From Planctomycetota bacterium (GTDB taxonomy: Bacteria; Planctomycetota; MHYJ01; JACQXL01; JACQZI01), in NCBI GenBank assembly GCA_016207825.1, contig JACQZI010000003.1, positions 1 to 59,524 of the forward strand: 59,524 nucleotides of DNA. Reading direction: 5' to 3'. Shown piece after piece: positions 44,139 to 54,164 of the stretch. Made by a program: the position numbers and the translations under genes. Numbering within the stretch: position 1 is the stretch's first letter; every line of letters starts with the position of its first letter. The notes below the pieces were generated by a model. The model was given only the letters and a program-made list of their open reading frames with translations. It was not told the origin of the DNA and searched no databases.

Positions 44139-45212
44139 ATGCAAAACAAACTAGACGAAATTATCACCCGGTATAACGAGCTGGAATCGCTCATAACCAA
44201 GCCGGAAAATATCGCCAACCCGCCTTTGTACGCCAAGCTCATGAAAGAGCGCGGGAAGTTAATGCCGGTTGCCCAGCGCGCCAAAGCACTGGAAGAAATA
44301 CGCAAGCAGAAAGCCGGCGCCATTGCCATGTCTCAAAGCTCCGCCGAAGATAAAGAACTCGCCCAGATGGCCGAGGAAGAAATAAAAACCCTCTCCGAAA
44401 AGGAAACTACCCTGCAATCAGAACTGGAAGAATTGCTCCTTCCCGGCTCGGAAGAATACAGCCGCGACGCCATCGTGGAAATACGCGCCGGGACAGGCGG
44501 CGAAGAAGCGGCGCTCTTCGCGGCGGATTTGGTCAGGATGTATCTTAAATACTGCGAGAAAAAAGGATGGAAAACCTCCATCATGGAATCCAGCCCGACC
44601 GATTTGGGCGGCGTCAAGCAGGCAATCTTCTCCGTGGAAGGGACGGATGTATTTAAGTTCCTTAGGTTTGAAAGCGGCACGCACCGCGTCCAAAGGGTTC
44701 CCAAAACCGAAGCATCCGGGAGACTTCACACCTCCGCGGCAACTGTGGCGGTCCTGCCGGATGCGGAAGATGTTGATATCGAAATAAAGACGGAAGATTT
44801 GAAAGTGGATACATATTCAGCGGGCGGGCCGGGCGGACAGCACGTCAATAAAACCGCCTCGGCTATCCGCCTGACCCATATGCCGACCGGGATAGTCGTT
44901 GCATGCCAGACCGAGCGCTCCCAGCACCGTAACCGCGATTTGGCGATGAAGCTATTGAAGACCAGGATATACGAAAAACAGGTAAATGAAACAAAGGAAC
45001 TGCGGGATAAAATCCGGAGGACCCAGGTTGGCTCCGGCGACCGGAGCGAGAAAATACGGACATATAACTTTCCACAGAACCGCATCACCGACCACCGGAT
45101 AAACTTTTCCTCACATAACCTGCTGGTAGTGCTTGACGGCGCGCTGGATGAATTGATTGACGAGCTGAATAAAAAAGACCGGGAAGAACGGCTCAAGAGC
45201 CTTTCGAAATGA
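44139..45212 (+). CDS. prfA: Peptide chain release factor 1
   Basis: Recognises UAA and UAG stop codons. The GGQ motif is in GGPGGQHVNKTASAIRLTH; the codon-recognition region and the REVRVDTYSAGG-like stretch (KTEDLKVDTYSAGG) are in place. From ATG 44139 it has 357 residues, normal for RF1. The N-terminus MQNKLDEIITRYNELESLI is the expected one, so the longer version from 44112 is rejected. No Shine-Dalgarno is seen and the upstream terminator abuts the start, so expression depends on readthrough or on an unseen promoter. It is convergent with the PQQ-repeat gene (7-bp gap). Confidence 0.95.
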   Translation: MQNKLDEIITRYNELESLITKPENIANPPLYAKLMKERGKLMPVAQRAKALEEIRKQKAGAIAMSQSSAEDKELAQMAEEEIKTLSEKETTLQSELEELLLPGSEEYSRDAIVEIRAGTGGEEAALFAADLVRMYLKYCEKKGWKTSIMESSPTDLGGVKQAIFSVEGTDVFKFLRFESGTHRVQRVPKTEASGRLHTSAATVAVLPDAEDVDIEIKTEDLKVDTYSAGGPGGQHVNKTASAIRLTHMPTGIVVACQTERSQHRNRDLAMKLLKTRIYEKQVNETKELRDKIRRTQVGSGDRSEKIRTYNFPQNRITDHRINFSSHNLLVVLDGALDELIDELNKKDREERLKSLSK

Positions 45213-45219
45213 GCCTGTT

Positions 45220-48200
45220 TTAGTAAATATGCAGACCGTCGGTCGTAATTATAAATATCCTACCATCCATAACAACAACAGGATTTTGCCATGCCGGCAG
45301 ATTCGGAATATCGAAATCCTTATCTGAAATCAAGCCCCCGCCTTTATTTTTATTCAAGATATTGACCTTGAGCTTGTTGTTAAGCAACAAACTGCAGACG
45401 ACCATGTATTGTTTATCAACACCCGCTAGCTCCACCGTATTAGTCCCGGAAAACAAAGTCATTCCTTTTATCTTCCTCTGGGCATCCTGCGAAGAAAGAA
45501 TTGCCATGGTCATGTCAATCATTGTCCGGTTAGTCGAAGTCTTCTTGGCGCGGGTATTCCACAAATAAATCAAACCATCACCCGGATTAACCGACCTGAT
45601 ATGAAACTCCTCTCCGAAAGACTTAACCATGAGCCTATCCAATTTCTGCTGCAATAATTCGGAAGTCATGCTCTTGGTATCGAACAACTGGACTACATCC
45701 CGGTATGATAAAGACACAAAATCTCCTGATGCGCTTAGCCAACGCCCGGTCAGTAATTGCCCTTTGTTGGCAGGCAAATAATTCACGACGACCCTCTTAT
45801 GGATATCAAAAACGACCAGGCTATCCGGTTTAAGGTAATACAACTTATCAAAAGCGGTGGCAAAGGAACGGCTTTCATAAACTCCCGGTTGTATCCCGGA
45901 CATGATATCATCCTTATGGACAATTTCCCCGTTGGCGGTATCAATCACCTCTATCCGGTTTGCAAAACACCTTACCAGAACACTTTCATCCCCGCTTAAT
46001 GCCATCGGCTCTGCATCATTATCCTTACCGGCTATTTCCCATAAAAAAGAACCGTCAGCCGCGGAAAGGCATAGCAAGCGGTTGATATATGGCGGGAGGC
46101 TATCCGGCTTATCAGGGTCAAGCGTATTTTCTTTGGTCAAAATATAAATCCGCTCCACACCCAATTGGATATCATAAAGGCTGTTACTAAAATAACGGGA
46201 CCAGGCGGTCTTGCCGGTAATGCCGTCAATCAGCTCCACTCCGTTCGGCCCGCTGATAAGAATATTACGGGCTGGGGTAAGCCAATAACGCATCCCCATA
46301 TTCATGTTCGGAGCGGTTAGCAATAAGTTATCCGACTTTAAAGATATCATCACCTTTTCCTGCTTGCCGGCAGTCCCTCTCAAAACTGACAGTTTTACTT
46401 CTTCCTTTTTCCCGGAAAGCGAGTTGTTAATGCCGTCAATCAAATCAGAAACATATTTAATTGGGTGGCTTTCAATTTCAACCAGGACATCATTATCATA
46501 AACCTGGGCAGCGTTCAAAGAAGAACCCGGGATCAGATGAATTATTTTCAATCCTTCACTTGTTTCCTCAAACTGGGAAATGCCCAGTTTGTGGAACACG
46601 CCGTAGTTTACCCACCTGAATTCCTTCTTCTCAAGATTCCACGCCTCGATAAGACCGGCTCTCTGGAAATAAACTAAACCATTATTATATTCCTCCCCAA
46701 TCCCGATTTTATCCTCATCGTAATATACTCTTGGGGAAACGATTGGGAAAGGAGCCGCCGAAACCTTTTTCAATCCCTCTGCCACGGGCTCGCTCGCGTT
46801 GAGTTTCCAGTAGTATGTGGTAAAACCGCTGCTGATATTATCCAGGTTAAATGACGGGAGGTTTTCCCATATATTCGCCCGGAGTTCCCCGAAATGCTCA
46901 TTCACATAATCGCTTGTTTTAACCTTATCCTTGCCGACCTGTATTATTGCCTGGGGGGCATCAGATGCCAGGTATTTCATAAAGTGGCACAATGACTGGT
47001 AAGACTTTTTATTCAGATAATAATCGATAAGGTAATTAGCCGCTTTCGCGGAATCCTTATCATTTATGGAAGTTCTCAATGCCCAGCGCGCATAAGCCAC
47101 CAATCCGGATGCGTCTTTATTCTTATTGGCTTCTTCTATCAGGCTCAGGAAAAGAGCGCTGCTTTGGCCGGAATACGGAAAACGCTTTATAAATTCAATC
47201 AATTCAACCCTGTTACGAGTATTAACTTTTTTGTATTCCTTATCCGCATCGGTTTTGACGGCATCTGATAATTTCTGGTCCTGCCTAAGAATTTGTCTTA
47301 TCTTATCAGCGGCATAAATCCAAACCTTAACCTTTTTAATTTTCTGGAGCGTTGATGCCTCGCCGCCGATAGGCGCCAAAACCATTTCGTAATCCTGGTC
47401 CGTACACTCATACATTGCCCGCTGGTAAATCTCCAGGGCATCTTTGCCCTGGAGGTGCTTGCCCAATTCCAATAACACCTTAGTCAAAACCGGTTTTTCC
47501 GTAACGTATTCCAGCGCCTTACGGTAATAACCTATTTTAGCGGAGGATTCTCCGGGCTCGTTGCCTTGCTTGTAATAAAGGAATCCTAGTTTTTCGCACG
47601 TTTCTTTCTCGAGATTGGAACCCTTCATCTCCGGTTTTACGGAAATAATCTGGAGTATCTGCTGAAGCCGCCCGATTGCTTCCGTATACTGGTTATTATC
47701 CACCATCATTTTCACATAGTCATTTATCAGCTGGATATTTTCCGACTGATTCTGGATTTTCATTTCGAATTCCTTGGCGTAAATCGTTTTATCCATAAAT
47801 AAGTTCACCCTATCATGTCCGGTGGATATTACATAGGAACCTACCACCAGAATGTTACCGGCGTCGAAATTACTTTTCCATTCCCGCATATCGTCCAGTT
47901 TATGGCGCGGAATCATTCGCTCAGAATTCTTTTCTTTCGTTTTAGAAATGTTATACCTCAACAGGTTTTTATCGGTTGGCAAATAGATATTGTTTTCCGT
48001 AACAAAGCCCCTGCCGTTAACAGGCTCCAGGAGCGGATACGAAACGACAAAACGGCTGTTTTTCAGGGTGTAATAAGATATTTTATTATTGCCTTCCATC
48101 GTTACCAGGTATTCATCCGTCACGCCGAGAATATACATACCTTCTCCGGAACTCCCGTCGGCCAGGCTGCCGCCTATCTGCTTTCCCGAAAATACGTCAA

Positions 48201-49857
48201 ATCCGTACAGCTTATTTGTATTAAGCGGCGTGACATACGCGATATTATTATAAATCACCGGATAACTGACCACATCAGCAGGCGCCGTTGCTATCTTCTT
48301 GATGTCCGCGGCATAGTTCATCATCCACATGATATCCCCTGTATCCGCGGAAAGGGCCGCAACCAACCCGGCATTGGTCAGGCAAATGATAACGCCTTTG
48401 GCTTCCGCAATTGTCGGCATATCCGGCGGCTCATAACTATATCCCCAGCCGGATGAATCATTCAATATGCCTGAGCAGATAAAACGTTTCCAGAGCAAAG
48501 AACCGCTTTCAGCATCAAAACAAAACAGGTACACCTGGGATTCCATCCCGTTGGACTTGATACCACTTGTATAGACCCGTTTATTATAAACAATCGGCGG
48601 GGAAAACAGGTTAATATCCTTCAACAAATCATCATTTATTTTCCCTTCATCAATCAAGACCCCGGTATCCCATACATATTTAAAACCGTCCAGCTTAATG
48701 GCAACCAATTTAGCCTTGGGCATTGCCACGCGCCCCATTATTTGTTCACCCGAACTTTTAATATCCAGAAGGTTAGCATACAAAACCCCGTCCCGTTCGG
48801 TGCAGCTGAAAACCCAGTTTAATGGTTCCACTGTCCCGCGATAAGCCGAATTATAATACGGCGACAACATTTTTATATCCGAACCCATCGGGTATTTTTT
48901 ATCCTTCTGCGACTTTACATTTACGGATAAAAGCGTCCCTCCGGTATTGAAGAACACCTGTTCCTTGGCCATAATCGGCTGCATCATGGGATACGTCTTG
49001 ACGGCAGGCAAAGCTCCTCCTTTTTCATTCAGCCGGTACGTCCATAATCTTATGTCATTTTTTGGGTTCGCATCAACAGAAAGGTTATGCGCGCGGTTGC
49101 CGCCCCACGTCGGCCATTTTGTTTCACTATCTACCACGGGCTCCGGGGTCGATGCCAGATTTTCAATCAGTTTTACGATTTCCGGAATGAGACGCGCCTT
49201 GCCGCCAAACCAGACCTTTTGGTCTGCATAATTAGAATCAAGTAATTTGACCAGGTCGCGGTATCTTTCGCCGTCGCCCGAAAACTTTGCCAGGCTTGCC
49301 ATCTGGGCGTATATCACCGCTTTCGGAAGGTTACTGTCCGGATAAAGGTTGATTATCATATCCCAATATAAAAACGCCTCTCCGGCCTGACCTTTTTCCA
49401 GCATATTCTCCGCCAGGGCGTTGGCGGCATCGTCCCCGCGGGAAGCAAAAAACATCTCGGAAACTATCCGCCGCAAGATTTCATCATCATTCGCGGCTAA
49501 AGCCTTTTCAAACAATGCCTCACTGGTTGCGTCATACATCTGGCGGTAGATTTCCAGTTCCTGCGGATATTTAATCATTTGCTGGTAGAAATAATTCTTC
49601 ACCCCGACATAGCGTTTCGTCTGGAGCTCATAAACCGCATCCGGATATTTCTTCATGGCAAGCTGGTACTGTTCGATTGCCTCGCGCCAATGGTTGGTGC
49701 TTTCATAGTCGGCCGCCCTTTTAAGGTATGTCTTTACCTCACCTTCTTCGATGTATATATTTTTGCTTTGAGCGGAAAGACGCGGCAACAAAATACAAAC
49801 AACGATAAAACACGCGGCCAGCAAAACTGTTTTCCTAACCTTATCGGGAATACTCAT
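45220..49857 (-). CDS. Giant exported PQQ-propeller/TPR/PDZ protein
   Basis: A signal peptide (VRKTVLLAACFIVVCILLPR, ending SAQ) starts a 1545-residue protein. TPR-like helices (about 40-230) precede a first PQQ-type beta propeller at about 260-690 (SPPIVYNKRVYTSG, GLVAALSADTGDIMWMMNY, AYVTPLNTNKLYGFDV). Helical TPR repeats continue at about 720-1010. Then come a strand region, a PDZ-like module at about 1150-1215 (LKIIHLIPGSSLNAAQVYDN, DVLVEIESHPIKYVSDLIDG) and a second propeller to the end (GVELIDGITGKTAWSRYF, PVVVMDGRIFIITTDGLHIY). No dehydrogenase active site is evident, so the PQQ repeats are likely structural, as in BamB-like proteins. It is transcribed from its own promoter at 49867-49895. 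Confidence 0.85.
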   Translation of the reverse strand: MSIPDKVRKTVLLAACFIVVCILLPRLSAQSKNIYIEEGEVKTYLKRAADYESTNHWREAIEQYQLAMKKYPDAVYELQTKRYVGVKNYFYQQMIKYPQELEIYRQMYDATSEALFEKALAANDDEILRRIVSEMFFASRGDDAANALAENMLEKGQAGEAFLYWDMIINLYPDSNLPKAVIYAQMASLAKFSGDGERYRDLVKLLDSNYADQKVWFGGKARLIPEIVKLIENLASTPEPVVDSETKWPTWGGNRAHNLSVDANPKNDIRLWTYRLNEKGGALPAVKTYPMMQPIMAKEQVFFNTGGTLLSVNVKSQKDKKYPMGSDIKMLSPYYNSAYRGTVEPLNWVFSCTERDGVLYANLLDIKSSGEQIMGRVAMPKAKLVAIKLDGFKYVWDTGVLIDEGKINDDLLKDINLFSPPIVYNKRVYTSGIKSNGMESQVYLFCFDAESGSLLWKRFICSGILNDSSGWGYSYEPPDMPTIAEAKGVIICLTNAGLVAALSADTGDIMWMMNYAADIKKIATAPADVVSYPVIYNNIAYVTPLNTNKLYGFDVFSGKQIGGSLADGSSGEGMYILGVTDEYLVTMEGNNKISYYTLKNSRFVVSYPLLEPVNGRGFVTENNIYLPTDKNLLRYNISKTKEKNSERMIPRHKLDDMREWKSNFDAGNILVVGSYVISTGHDRVNLFMDKTIYAKEFEMKIQNQSENIQLINDYVKMMVDNNQYTEAIGRLQQILQIISVKPEMKGSNLEKETCEKLGFLYYKQGNEPGESSAKIGYYRKALEYVTEKPVLTKVLLELGKHLQGKDALEIYQRAMYECTDQDYEMVLAPIGGEASTLQKIKKVKVWIYAADKIRQILRQDQKLSDAVKTDADKEYKKVNTRNRVELIEFIKRFPYSGQSSALFLSLIEEANKNKDASGLVAYARWALRTSINDKDSAKAANYLIDYYLNKKSYQSLCHFMKYLASDAPQAIIQVGKDKVKTSDYVNEHFGELRANIWENLPSFNLDNISSGFTTYYWKLNASEPVAEGLKKVSAAPFPIVSPRVYYDEDKIGIGEEYNNGLVYFQRAGLIEAWNLEKKEFRWVNYGVFHKLGISQFEETSEGLKIIHLIPGSSLNAAQVYDNDVLVEIESHPIKYVSDLIDGINNSLSGKKEEVKLSVLRGTAGKQEKVMISLKSDNLLLTAPNMNMGMRYWLTPARNILISGPNGVELIDGITGKTAWSRYFSNSLYDIQLGVERIYILTKENTLDPDKPDSLPPYINRLLCLSAADGSFLWEIAGKDNDAEPMALSGDESVLVRCFANRIEVIDTANGEIVHKDDIMSGIQPGVYESRSFATAFDKLYYLKPDSLVVFDIHKRVVVNYLPANKGQLLTGRWLSASGDFVSLSYRDVVQLFDTKSMTSELLQQKLDRLMVKSFGEEFHIRSVNPGDGLIYLWNTRAKKTSTNRTMIDMTMAILSSQDAQRKIKGMTLFSGTNTVELAGVDKQYMVVCSLLLNNKLKVNILNKNKGGGLISDKDFDIPNLPAWQNPVVVMDGRIFIITTDGLHIY

Positions 49858-49866
49858 AAGATATTA

Positions 49867-49895
49867 AATCTATCCGAAAACCTCTTAAATGTCAA
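49867..49895 (-). promoter_or_regulatory. Promoter of the PQQ/TPR/PDZ gene
   Basis: On the minus strand, TTGACA (49895-49890), a 17-bp spacer and TAGATT (49872-49867); ATG 49857 follows after 9 nt. No Shine-Dalgarno is present, so initiation is probably leaderless or nearly so. Confidence 0.6.
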
Positions 49896-49916
49896 GAATA
49901 ACTTTAGCAAGTTATG

Positions 49917-50579
49917 TTATACGGGATTATTGGAACAGGCTTTCAAAAAACTCAGTGCCGTCTGCCCGTAATCACGCCGGTCAAAACATGACAGGTGTTT
50001 TAAAGGAAACCGCACCGGTTCCGGTGTCGGAACCCCTGATTTACCGGCATCCTTTTCTTCGGCCGGATGTGGAAATTGCCTGGTTGTATGCTCCAAAACC
50101 ATCATCGCATCCGGTGAAACAAGCTTGCCCGCGACCATTTCATCCATTATCTCCAAAAGTTTCACCCTGGTGTGTATTTCCGGCTCCAAAAACCTGTAAG
50201 GCGGTGCAATGAAAACAATATCCGGCCTGTAATTGCTTGATGATAAATAATTGATTATTTTAAACGCATCCAGGAAAACCGCCTTTGACTGGCGCTCGAA
50301 TTTCAGGGACTCGATATTTTTCCTGATGACGTTAAAACTTTCCCGGTGATATTCCGTGAAAAGGCAAAAATCAGCGCCCCGGCTTATTGATTCAAAGCCT
50401 AAAGCACCCGTGCCGGCAAAAAGGTCAAGCACTTTGCTCCCCGGTAAAAACTCCCTAATGATGTTGAAAAGAGAATCCCGGACCCTGCCAAGCATCGGCC
50501 TAGTCTGGCCGCCTTTGGGGCTGAATAACCAGCGTCCCCTCGCCGTTCCTGCTATTATCCTGATGCGTGAATTTGTCAT
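49917..50579 (-). CDS. rsmD: RsmD-type 16S rRNA guanine-N2 methyltransferase
   Basis: MTNSRIRIIAGTARGRWLFS, the SAM loop VLDLFAGTGALGFESISRGA and the target-binding motif region identify RsmD, which methylates G966 of 16S rRNA. Residues 125-128 read APPY where most family members have DPPY; the Asp is involved in positioning the base amine. Substitutions to APP occur in some bacterial branches, so activity is not excluded. The C-terminal third is somewhat long and Pro-rich. It is the last gene of the Nramp-kinase-CcdA-rsmD set, starting 4 bp after the CcdA stop. Confidence 0.88.
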   Translation of the reverse strand: MTNSRIRIIAGTARGRWLFSPKGGQTRPMLGRVRDSLFNIIREFLPGSKVLDLFAGTGALGFESISRGADFCLFTEYHRESFNVIRKNIESLKFERQSKAVFLDAFKIINYLSSSNYRPDIVFIAPPYRFLEPEIHTRVKLLEIMDEMVAGKLVSPDAMMVLEHTTRQFPHPAEEKDAGKSGVPTPEPVRFPLKHLSCFDRRDYGQTALSFLKACSNNPV

Positions 50580-50583
50580 GCCT

Positions 50584-51417
50584 CTATATTACCAAAAGTA
50601 TTATACCCAGCGCAATAAACAAAATACTTATCAATAACTTATTTAAAACTGCGTTCCTCTGCGCGAATGATTCCATCTCCCTGGAACTTATCCCGAAATA
50701 TACCAGGAGAAAAACTACCACCAAAGGAAGGATAAACATAGTATTGTAAAGCACCAGATACATAAACGCATGCGCCTTAAGCTCCGGGTCTTTCAGGACC
50801 ATGAGAATGGTCGGCAGATAAATCTGGCCGGTGCAAACCGCTTCGAATAACGTCACCAAAAACCCGATTGCCGCCGCCCCCAAAACCAGACCTCTCGCCT
50901 TAAGGTTGTTCCTGATAACTGCATGTATCTTTTGTTTCAAGGAAAGCGGCAGCTGCAAAAACATGCCCGATGATTTCCTGGTTTTTACATATAGAAACAG
51001 GTCATGCAGGCTGAGCATCGCAAAGATAAACGACATTGCAGATATGGCATAAGGGATAATCCGGTCCATTTTCCCGTAGAATGAAAACTGCCGGATTGCA
51101 TTGAAGACACCCAACCCCAAAAGTAAATATGTGATGAATACCGTGGCGATATAAAACACGCCTGCCACCAGGATGGCACGCCTTTGTAATCCGGCAAAAG
51201 CCAGGAAAGAAACGAAGAAAACCACCGTGGCAAAGGCGCACGGGTTAAAACCGTCCAGTAATCCCGCCCCGATTAATGTGATTACATCAAAAGCCCTGAA
51301 GCGTTCTTTAGCGGAATCAAGAGCATTTGCATCTGCCGGGCAAAACGGCGCCACCAGAACCAATAAAACCAACGCCGCCAAAAAGGTGATTAACACCTTG
51401 CGCATATCTTGAAACAT
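50584..51417 (-). CDS. CcdA/DsbD-like membrane thiol transporter
   Basis: Several transmembrane helices with the paired cysteines of the CcdA/DsbD beta family: C60 in GFNPCAFATVVFF and C194 in FEAVCTGQIYLPTI. These move electrons from the cytoplasm to periplasmic thioredoxin-like proteins. An N-terminal signal-like helix and a short periplasmic linker precede the core. The whole core is highly similar to the C-terminal domain of the fusion at 57359-59164, so the two are recent paralogues. Here the thioredoxin domain is missing, so this copy presumably serves a separate partner. The ATG lies 3 bp after the kinase stop, so it is translated with the kinase. Confidence 0.85.
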   Translation of the reverse strand: MFQDMRKVLITFLAALVLLVLVAPFCPADANALDSAKERFRAFDVITLIGAGLLDGFNPCAFATVVFFVSFLAFAGLQRRAILVAGVFYIATVFITYLLLGLGVFNAIRQFSFYGKMDRIIPYAISAMSFIFAMLSLHDLFLYVKTRKSSGMFLQLPLSLKQKIHAVIRNNLKARGLVLGAAAIGFLVTLFEAVCTGQIYLPTILMVLKDPELKAHAFMYLVLYNTMFILPLVVVFLLVYFGISSREMESFAQRNAVLNKLLISILFIALGIILLVI

Positions 51418-51420
51418 TTA

Positions 51421-54150
51421 TTATTCCGGCTTTTTTCGGGTCAACTTCTCTTTCCAGAGTTTTATCTTATCTTCCATCATCCGGTCACTTGCACCATCCG
51501 GATTATACATGATATACATTTTGCCGTCTTCAATCGCTTCTTCATATTTACTCGCAATCTCATAGCATGAAGCCCGGTTATAATAGCTGCTCGGCTCTTT
51601 AGGATTCAGCTTAATCGACTCGGTAAAATCCGCAATGGCTTTATCAATATCCTGCTTTAAAAGATATACATAACCCCGGTTGTGGTACAACAGCGCGTCA
51701 CCCGGCTTAATTACAATCGCTTTGGTAAAATCAGCAACCGCCTGGTCAAACCTGCCTTCAGTCATATACTTTTTCCCACGGTAAGTATATGCCATGTGAA
51801 GCTCAAAGAAATGCTGGTCCGGGTATTTTTCGGCAATTTCAATCGCCTTTTCAAAATCCGCCAATGTTTTATTCGATTGCTGCCTTAGCCCATAAATATA
51901 CCCGCGCCCGATATAAAGACGGCAATCATAGCCTTTCCCGGATTCTATGCCTTTATTAAAATAGTAAAAAGACTTGTCATAATCCTGCAAGCTTGCATAA
52001 GCAGCCCCTATGTAAGAATATGATTTCGGGTTTTCCGGGTCAAACTTAATGGCTTTTTCCAAATCCGCAATCGCTTTTTTATATTCGCCATTTTCAGAAT
52101 ACTGGCTGCCTCTTGCCCGGTAAGCATTTCCCAATTCTTTCATCGACTTGAACGGCATCGTCTCAAAAATCCTGATGGCTTCATTGAAATCCGCCAGAGC
52201 CTTTTCCAAATCGCCTTTATGATTATAAATCTCGGCGCGCCTTAAATATACCACATAGCCGATGTCGTTACAAACAGGCTCCACTTCAATCGACCTGTTA
52301 AAATCAGCCAGGGCTTTTTCAGCTTCGCCTAATTCCACGTAAACAGAACCGCGGTAGTATAAATCAACGGGGTCTTTCGGCAATATTTTCAGCGATTTAT
52401 TGTAATATTCAAGCGCCTTATCGTAAGTGCCCATGGCATAATAAAAATACGCCAGCGAGCTTTGAACGCTGAAACGGTCTTCCCCTAACTGGGCGGCTTT
52501 TTGATAATCAGCCAGCGCAAGCTTCATGTTTTTGAGCCGCACATAATCCGTAGCCCTCCAGAGATACGCTTCCGGGTCATTTTTCAATTCAATTGCCTTG
52601 TTAAACTCCTTAAGGGCCGCTTCATGATTGCCCTGTTCATACTCAAGCCGTCCTTTGACAAGATAACCCATATAGCCCTCAGGGTCGATTTCGATAATCT
52701 TCTGGAAATCCGCAAGCGCCTCGTCCGGTTTTTTCCTTATTTCCCAGCTGATAACGCCCCTCTTATAATAAGAAAAAACCAGTTTCGGATTCAGCTCCAA
52801 CGCCTTTGTATACGCATCAAACGCTTTTTCATACTGACGTTTATCGACATAAAGAAGCCCTTTTACTTCCCAAACCTCTCCGAACGATGGGTCAATTTCC
52901 AAAGCTTCATCCACCGCATTTAACGCTTCCTCCAACGATGATTTTGACATCCTTATTTTATCCAGAATCAGTTTTGCCCGCGTGCGTTTATTTTCCCCGG
53001 AGCGGTAATCGAACACTATCATACCGGAAACGAGCGCCAGTATAATTGCCGCGCCGATTGCCGCGGAAAGCGCCTTGTTCTTTTTTATCTTCCTGATAAG
53101 TTTGCCGAGCGGCCCGACCGGGCGCGAAAGGATATTACGCCCTTCCAGAAAGCGGGTCAAATCCTCTTTTAGAGCCTCCGCAGTTTGATAACGCTGTTTC
53201 GGGTCTTTGCTCAGGCATTTCAGGCATATCGTTTCCAGGTCGCGCGAAAGATTGTGGACAAATGTGCTGGGCGCAAGCGGGTCTTTATGCACAATGCTGT
53301 CCAGAATCTTATAAAGTTCTTTACCCGTAAACGGCGCCTGGCCGGTCAACACATGGTAAAACATCGCACCCATGGAGAAAATATCGCTGCGTATGTCAAC
53401 TTGGCCCTTCAGCCCCGTGGCCTGCTCCGGGGACATGTAATCAGGCGTCCCCACCACGGTCCCGCTGATGGTAAGCGAGCGCTCAAACCCGCTCAACTCT
53501 TTTGCCAGCCCAAAATCCGTTAGGAATGGCCTTCCTGATTTATCCAGAAGGATATTGCCGGGCTTGATATCACGGTGGATAATTCCCTGCCTATGGGCGT
53601 ATTCCAGCGCGGAAACCACTTCGGCCATAATCTCCGCCACCCGGCGCGGCTGGGGAATGTTATTTTCCGCTATCATCTCCTCCAGCGACGTCCCGTCTAT
53701 ATACTCCATGGTAAAATAATGGTATTTGTCCACCGTCCCTACTTCATAAACCTGAATGATGTTCGGATGCTTCAGCTTTGCCGTGGCGCGCGCCTCGCGC
53801 AGGAAACGCTCCTCATAATCCTTGCCTTTTGAGGTCATTATCTTAAGCGCCACTTTGCGGTTAAGGTCCGGGTCGCGCGCCAAATAAACCAGCCCCATCC
53901 CGCCTTCGCCAAGCTTCTTTTCAATGATATATTTTCCGAAACTCCGGATATTCTGTTCAGGCTGTTCCTGGATATTCTCGCTGATAAAAAACTGTTCCAG
54001 CCACGGTTTCACCCAGCGGTGCTCGGCAAGCGGCTTGAGTTTGCCCGGATGGCGCGCGCAAAACTCACGCACGTCGCCGCTTGTCCACCAGGACTTGAAT
54101 TCGTCCAACGACTTAAACTCCCTGATTTTCAGCTTGCTTTTGTAGTCCAT
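51421..54150 (-). CDS. Membrane Ser/Thr protein kinase with TPR sensor region
   Basis: Residues 1-60 form an unrecognised helical N-terminus. The Hanks-type kinase domain spans about 71-335: Gly loop GEGGMGLVYLA, ATP lysine K103 (VALKIM), catalytic HRDIKPGN (192-199), DFG (212-214) and MSPEQA in place of APE. One transmembrane helix at about 361-380 leads to an extracytoplasmic run of about fourteen TPR motifs (for example AFDAYTKALELNPKLVFSYY, YDKALEYYNKSLKILPKDPV, AIADLEKAIKFDPENPKSYS). This design is very common in planctomycetes. The N-terminus starts with MDYKSKLKIREF. The gene is 14 bp after the Nramp-like gene and directly before the CcdA-like gene. Confidence 0.93.
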   Translation of the reverse strand: MDYKSKLKIREFKSLDEFKSWWTSGDVREFCARHPGKLKPLAEHRWVKPWLEQFFISENIQEQPEQNIRSFGKYIIEKKLGEGGMGLVYLARDPDLNRKVALKIMTSKGKDYEERFLREARATAKLKHPNIIQVYEVGTVDKYHYFTMEYIDGTSLEEMIAENNIPQPRRVAEIMAEVVSALEYAHRQGIIHRDIKPGNILLDKSGRPFLTDFGLAKELSGFERSLTISGTVVGTPDYMSPEQATGLKGQVDIRSDIFSMGAMFYHVLTGQAPFTGKELYKILDSIVHKDPLAPSTFVHNLSRDLETICLKCLSKDPKQRYQTAEALKEDLTRFLEGRNILSRPVGPLGKLIRKIKKNKALSAAIGAAIILALVSGMIVFDYRSGENKRTRAKLILDKIRMSKSSLEEALNAVDEALEIDPSFGEVWEVKGLLYVDKRQYEKAFDAYTKALELNPKLVFSYYKRGVISWEIRKKPDEALADFQKIIEIDPEGYMGYLVKGRLEYEQGNHEAALKEFNKAIELKNDPEAYLWRATDYVRLKNMKLALADYQKAAQLGEDRFSVQSSLAYFYYAMGTYDKALEYYNKSLKILPKDPVDLYYRGSVYVELGEAEKALADFNRSIEVEPVCNDIGYVVYLRRAEIYNHKGDLEKALADFNEAIRIFETMPFKSMKELGNAYRARGSQYSENGEYKKAIADLEKAIKFDPENPKSYSYIGAAYASLQDYDKSFYYFNKGIESGKGYDCRLYIGRGYIYGLRQQSNKTLADFEKAIEIAEKYPDQHFFELHMAYTYRGKKYMTEGRFDQAVADFTKAIVIKPGDALLYHNRGYVYLLKQDIDKAIADFTESIKLNPKEPSSYYNRASCYEIASKYEEAIEDGKMYIMYNPDGASDRMMEDKIKLWKEKLTRKKPE

Positions 54151-54164
54151 AAAATTATCCGACC

